A stretch of DNA of 50,291 nucleotides, taken from positions 1 through 50,291 of the forward strand of contig JABGQH010000003.1 in the NCBI GenBank assembly GCA_018648865.1. The letters are read 5' to 3'. This DNA is from Candidatus Peregrinibacteria bacterium. GTDB taxonomy: Bacteria; Patescibacteriota; Gracilibacteria; Peribacterales; Peribacteraceae. The position numbers and the translations under genes were made by a program. Below the pieces are notes generated by a model. That model made no database searches, was not told the DNA's origin, and worked only from the letters and a program-made list of their open reading frames with translations. Positions within the stretch are counted from its first letter, which is position 1; every line of letters begins with the position of its first letter. Below are positions 50,095-50,291 of the stretch, piece by piece.

Positions 50095-50291
50095 AAAAAT
50101 TAACCTAACTAAATTAAACTTATAAGACAACAAAAATCATAGTGGCTATGAATGAAATATTTATAAAGCCAATTAGCATTCTACATAGTTAATGAATATT
50201 GGCTTGCCAGCCGTAGCAGGAGGAAATATTTATTAAGTATAATAAAGCCCGCCTACGCCAAGGCATTGCCTGTCAAAATCTATGATAAATA

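Overview
The window looks like chromosome from a small-genome, AT-rich bacterium (mid-30s % GC in the stretches I counted), most plausibly a Patescibacteria/CPR lineage; Peregrinibacteria-like is my best guess. The reasons are many short hypothetical genes, Ser-rich surface proteins, triple VirB2-like membrane proteins, solitary pheS and ftsE, an Elp3 homologue, and mostly leaderless genes. The genetic code is standard: TGA ends the FtsE gene at 41057-41059, so TGA is not recoded. No 16S rRNA gene is present, so the taxon stays an inference.

Layout. 1-6901: four minus-strand genes of unknown function (acidic, helical, low complexity), the last cut by the window edge. 7189-9369: secreted protein with three lamin-tail domains. 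9792-15587: RNase Y, a prepilin-LamG fusion, a membrane protein with Ser/Glu-rich and Glu/Pro-rich tails, and an SLH-domain protein. 15663-17198: hypothetical. 17435-20429: translation and RNA block (EF-Tu, ribosomal protein S10, and convergently RNase III, NusB and a small basic protein). 21027-22751: two multi-span pilin-hairpin proteins. 22758-28759: metabolism (dihydropteroate synthase, glucan phosphorylase, phosphohexomutase, an asparaginase homologue with altered catalytic residues, guanylate kinase). 28808-29256: an apparent structured ncRNA with its own promoter and terminator. 29417-33725: S51 peptidase, two tRNAs, DUF389, class II-type PurE, UDG, PheS. 33898-38031: a giant GC-richer surface protein with a Planctomycetes-type N-terminus. 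38245-43141: PyrE, RsmG, RlmE, FtsE, PurM. 43163-43326: a micro-gene unit. 43828-50094: peroxiredoxin, tRNA-Gln, Elp3 divergent from a Trm9-like methyltransferase, ZIP transporter, AIM24 protein, GIY-YIG protein.

Gene expression. At least 21 start codons lie only 6-11 nt after a TAnnnT-like -10 box, often an extended TGn box. This predicts mostly leaderless mRNAs. The giant surface-protein gene is the clear exception: it has a -35/-10 promoter, a leader of over 100 nt and a purine-rich ribosome-binding region.

Working together. Elp3 and the Trm9-like methyltransferase could form a wobble-uridine modification pair, with tRNA-Gln nearby. PurE and PurM are purine-pathway steps, and PyrE a pyrimidine step, in separate loci. 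The SLH, LamG-pilin, lamin-tail and giant proteins form an adhesive or cell-envelope set. Intergenic regions carry several dispersed palindromic repeats, but no insertion sequence and no CRISPR array was seen.
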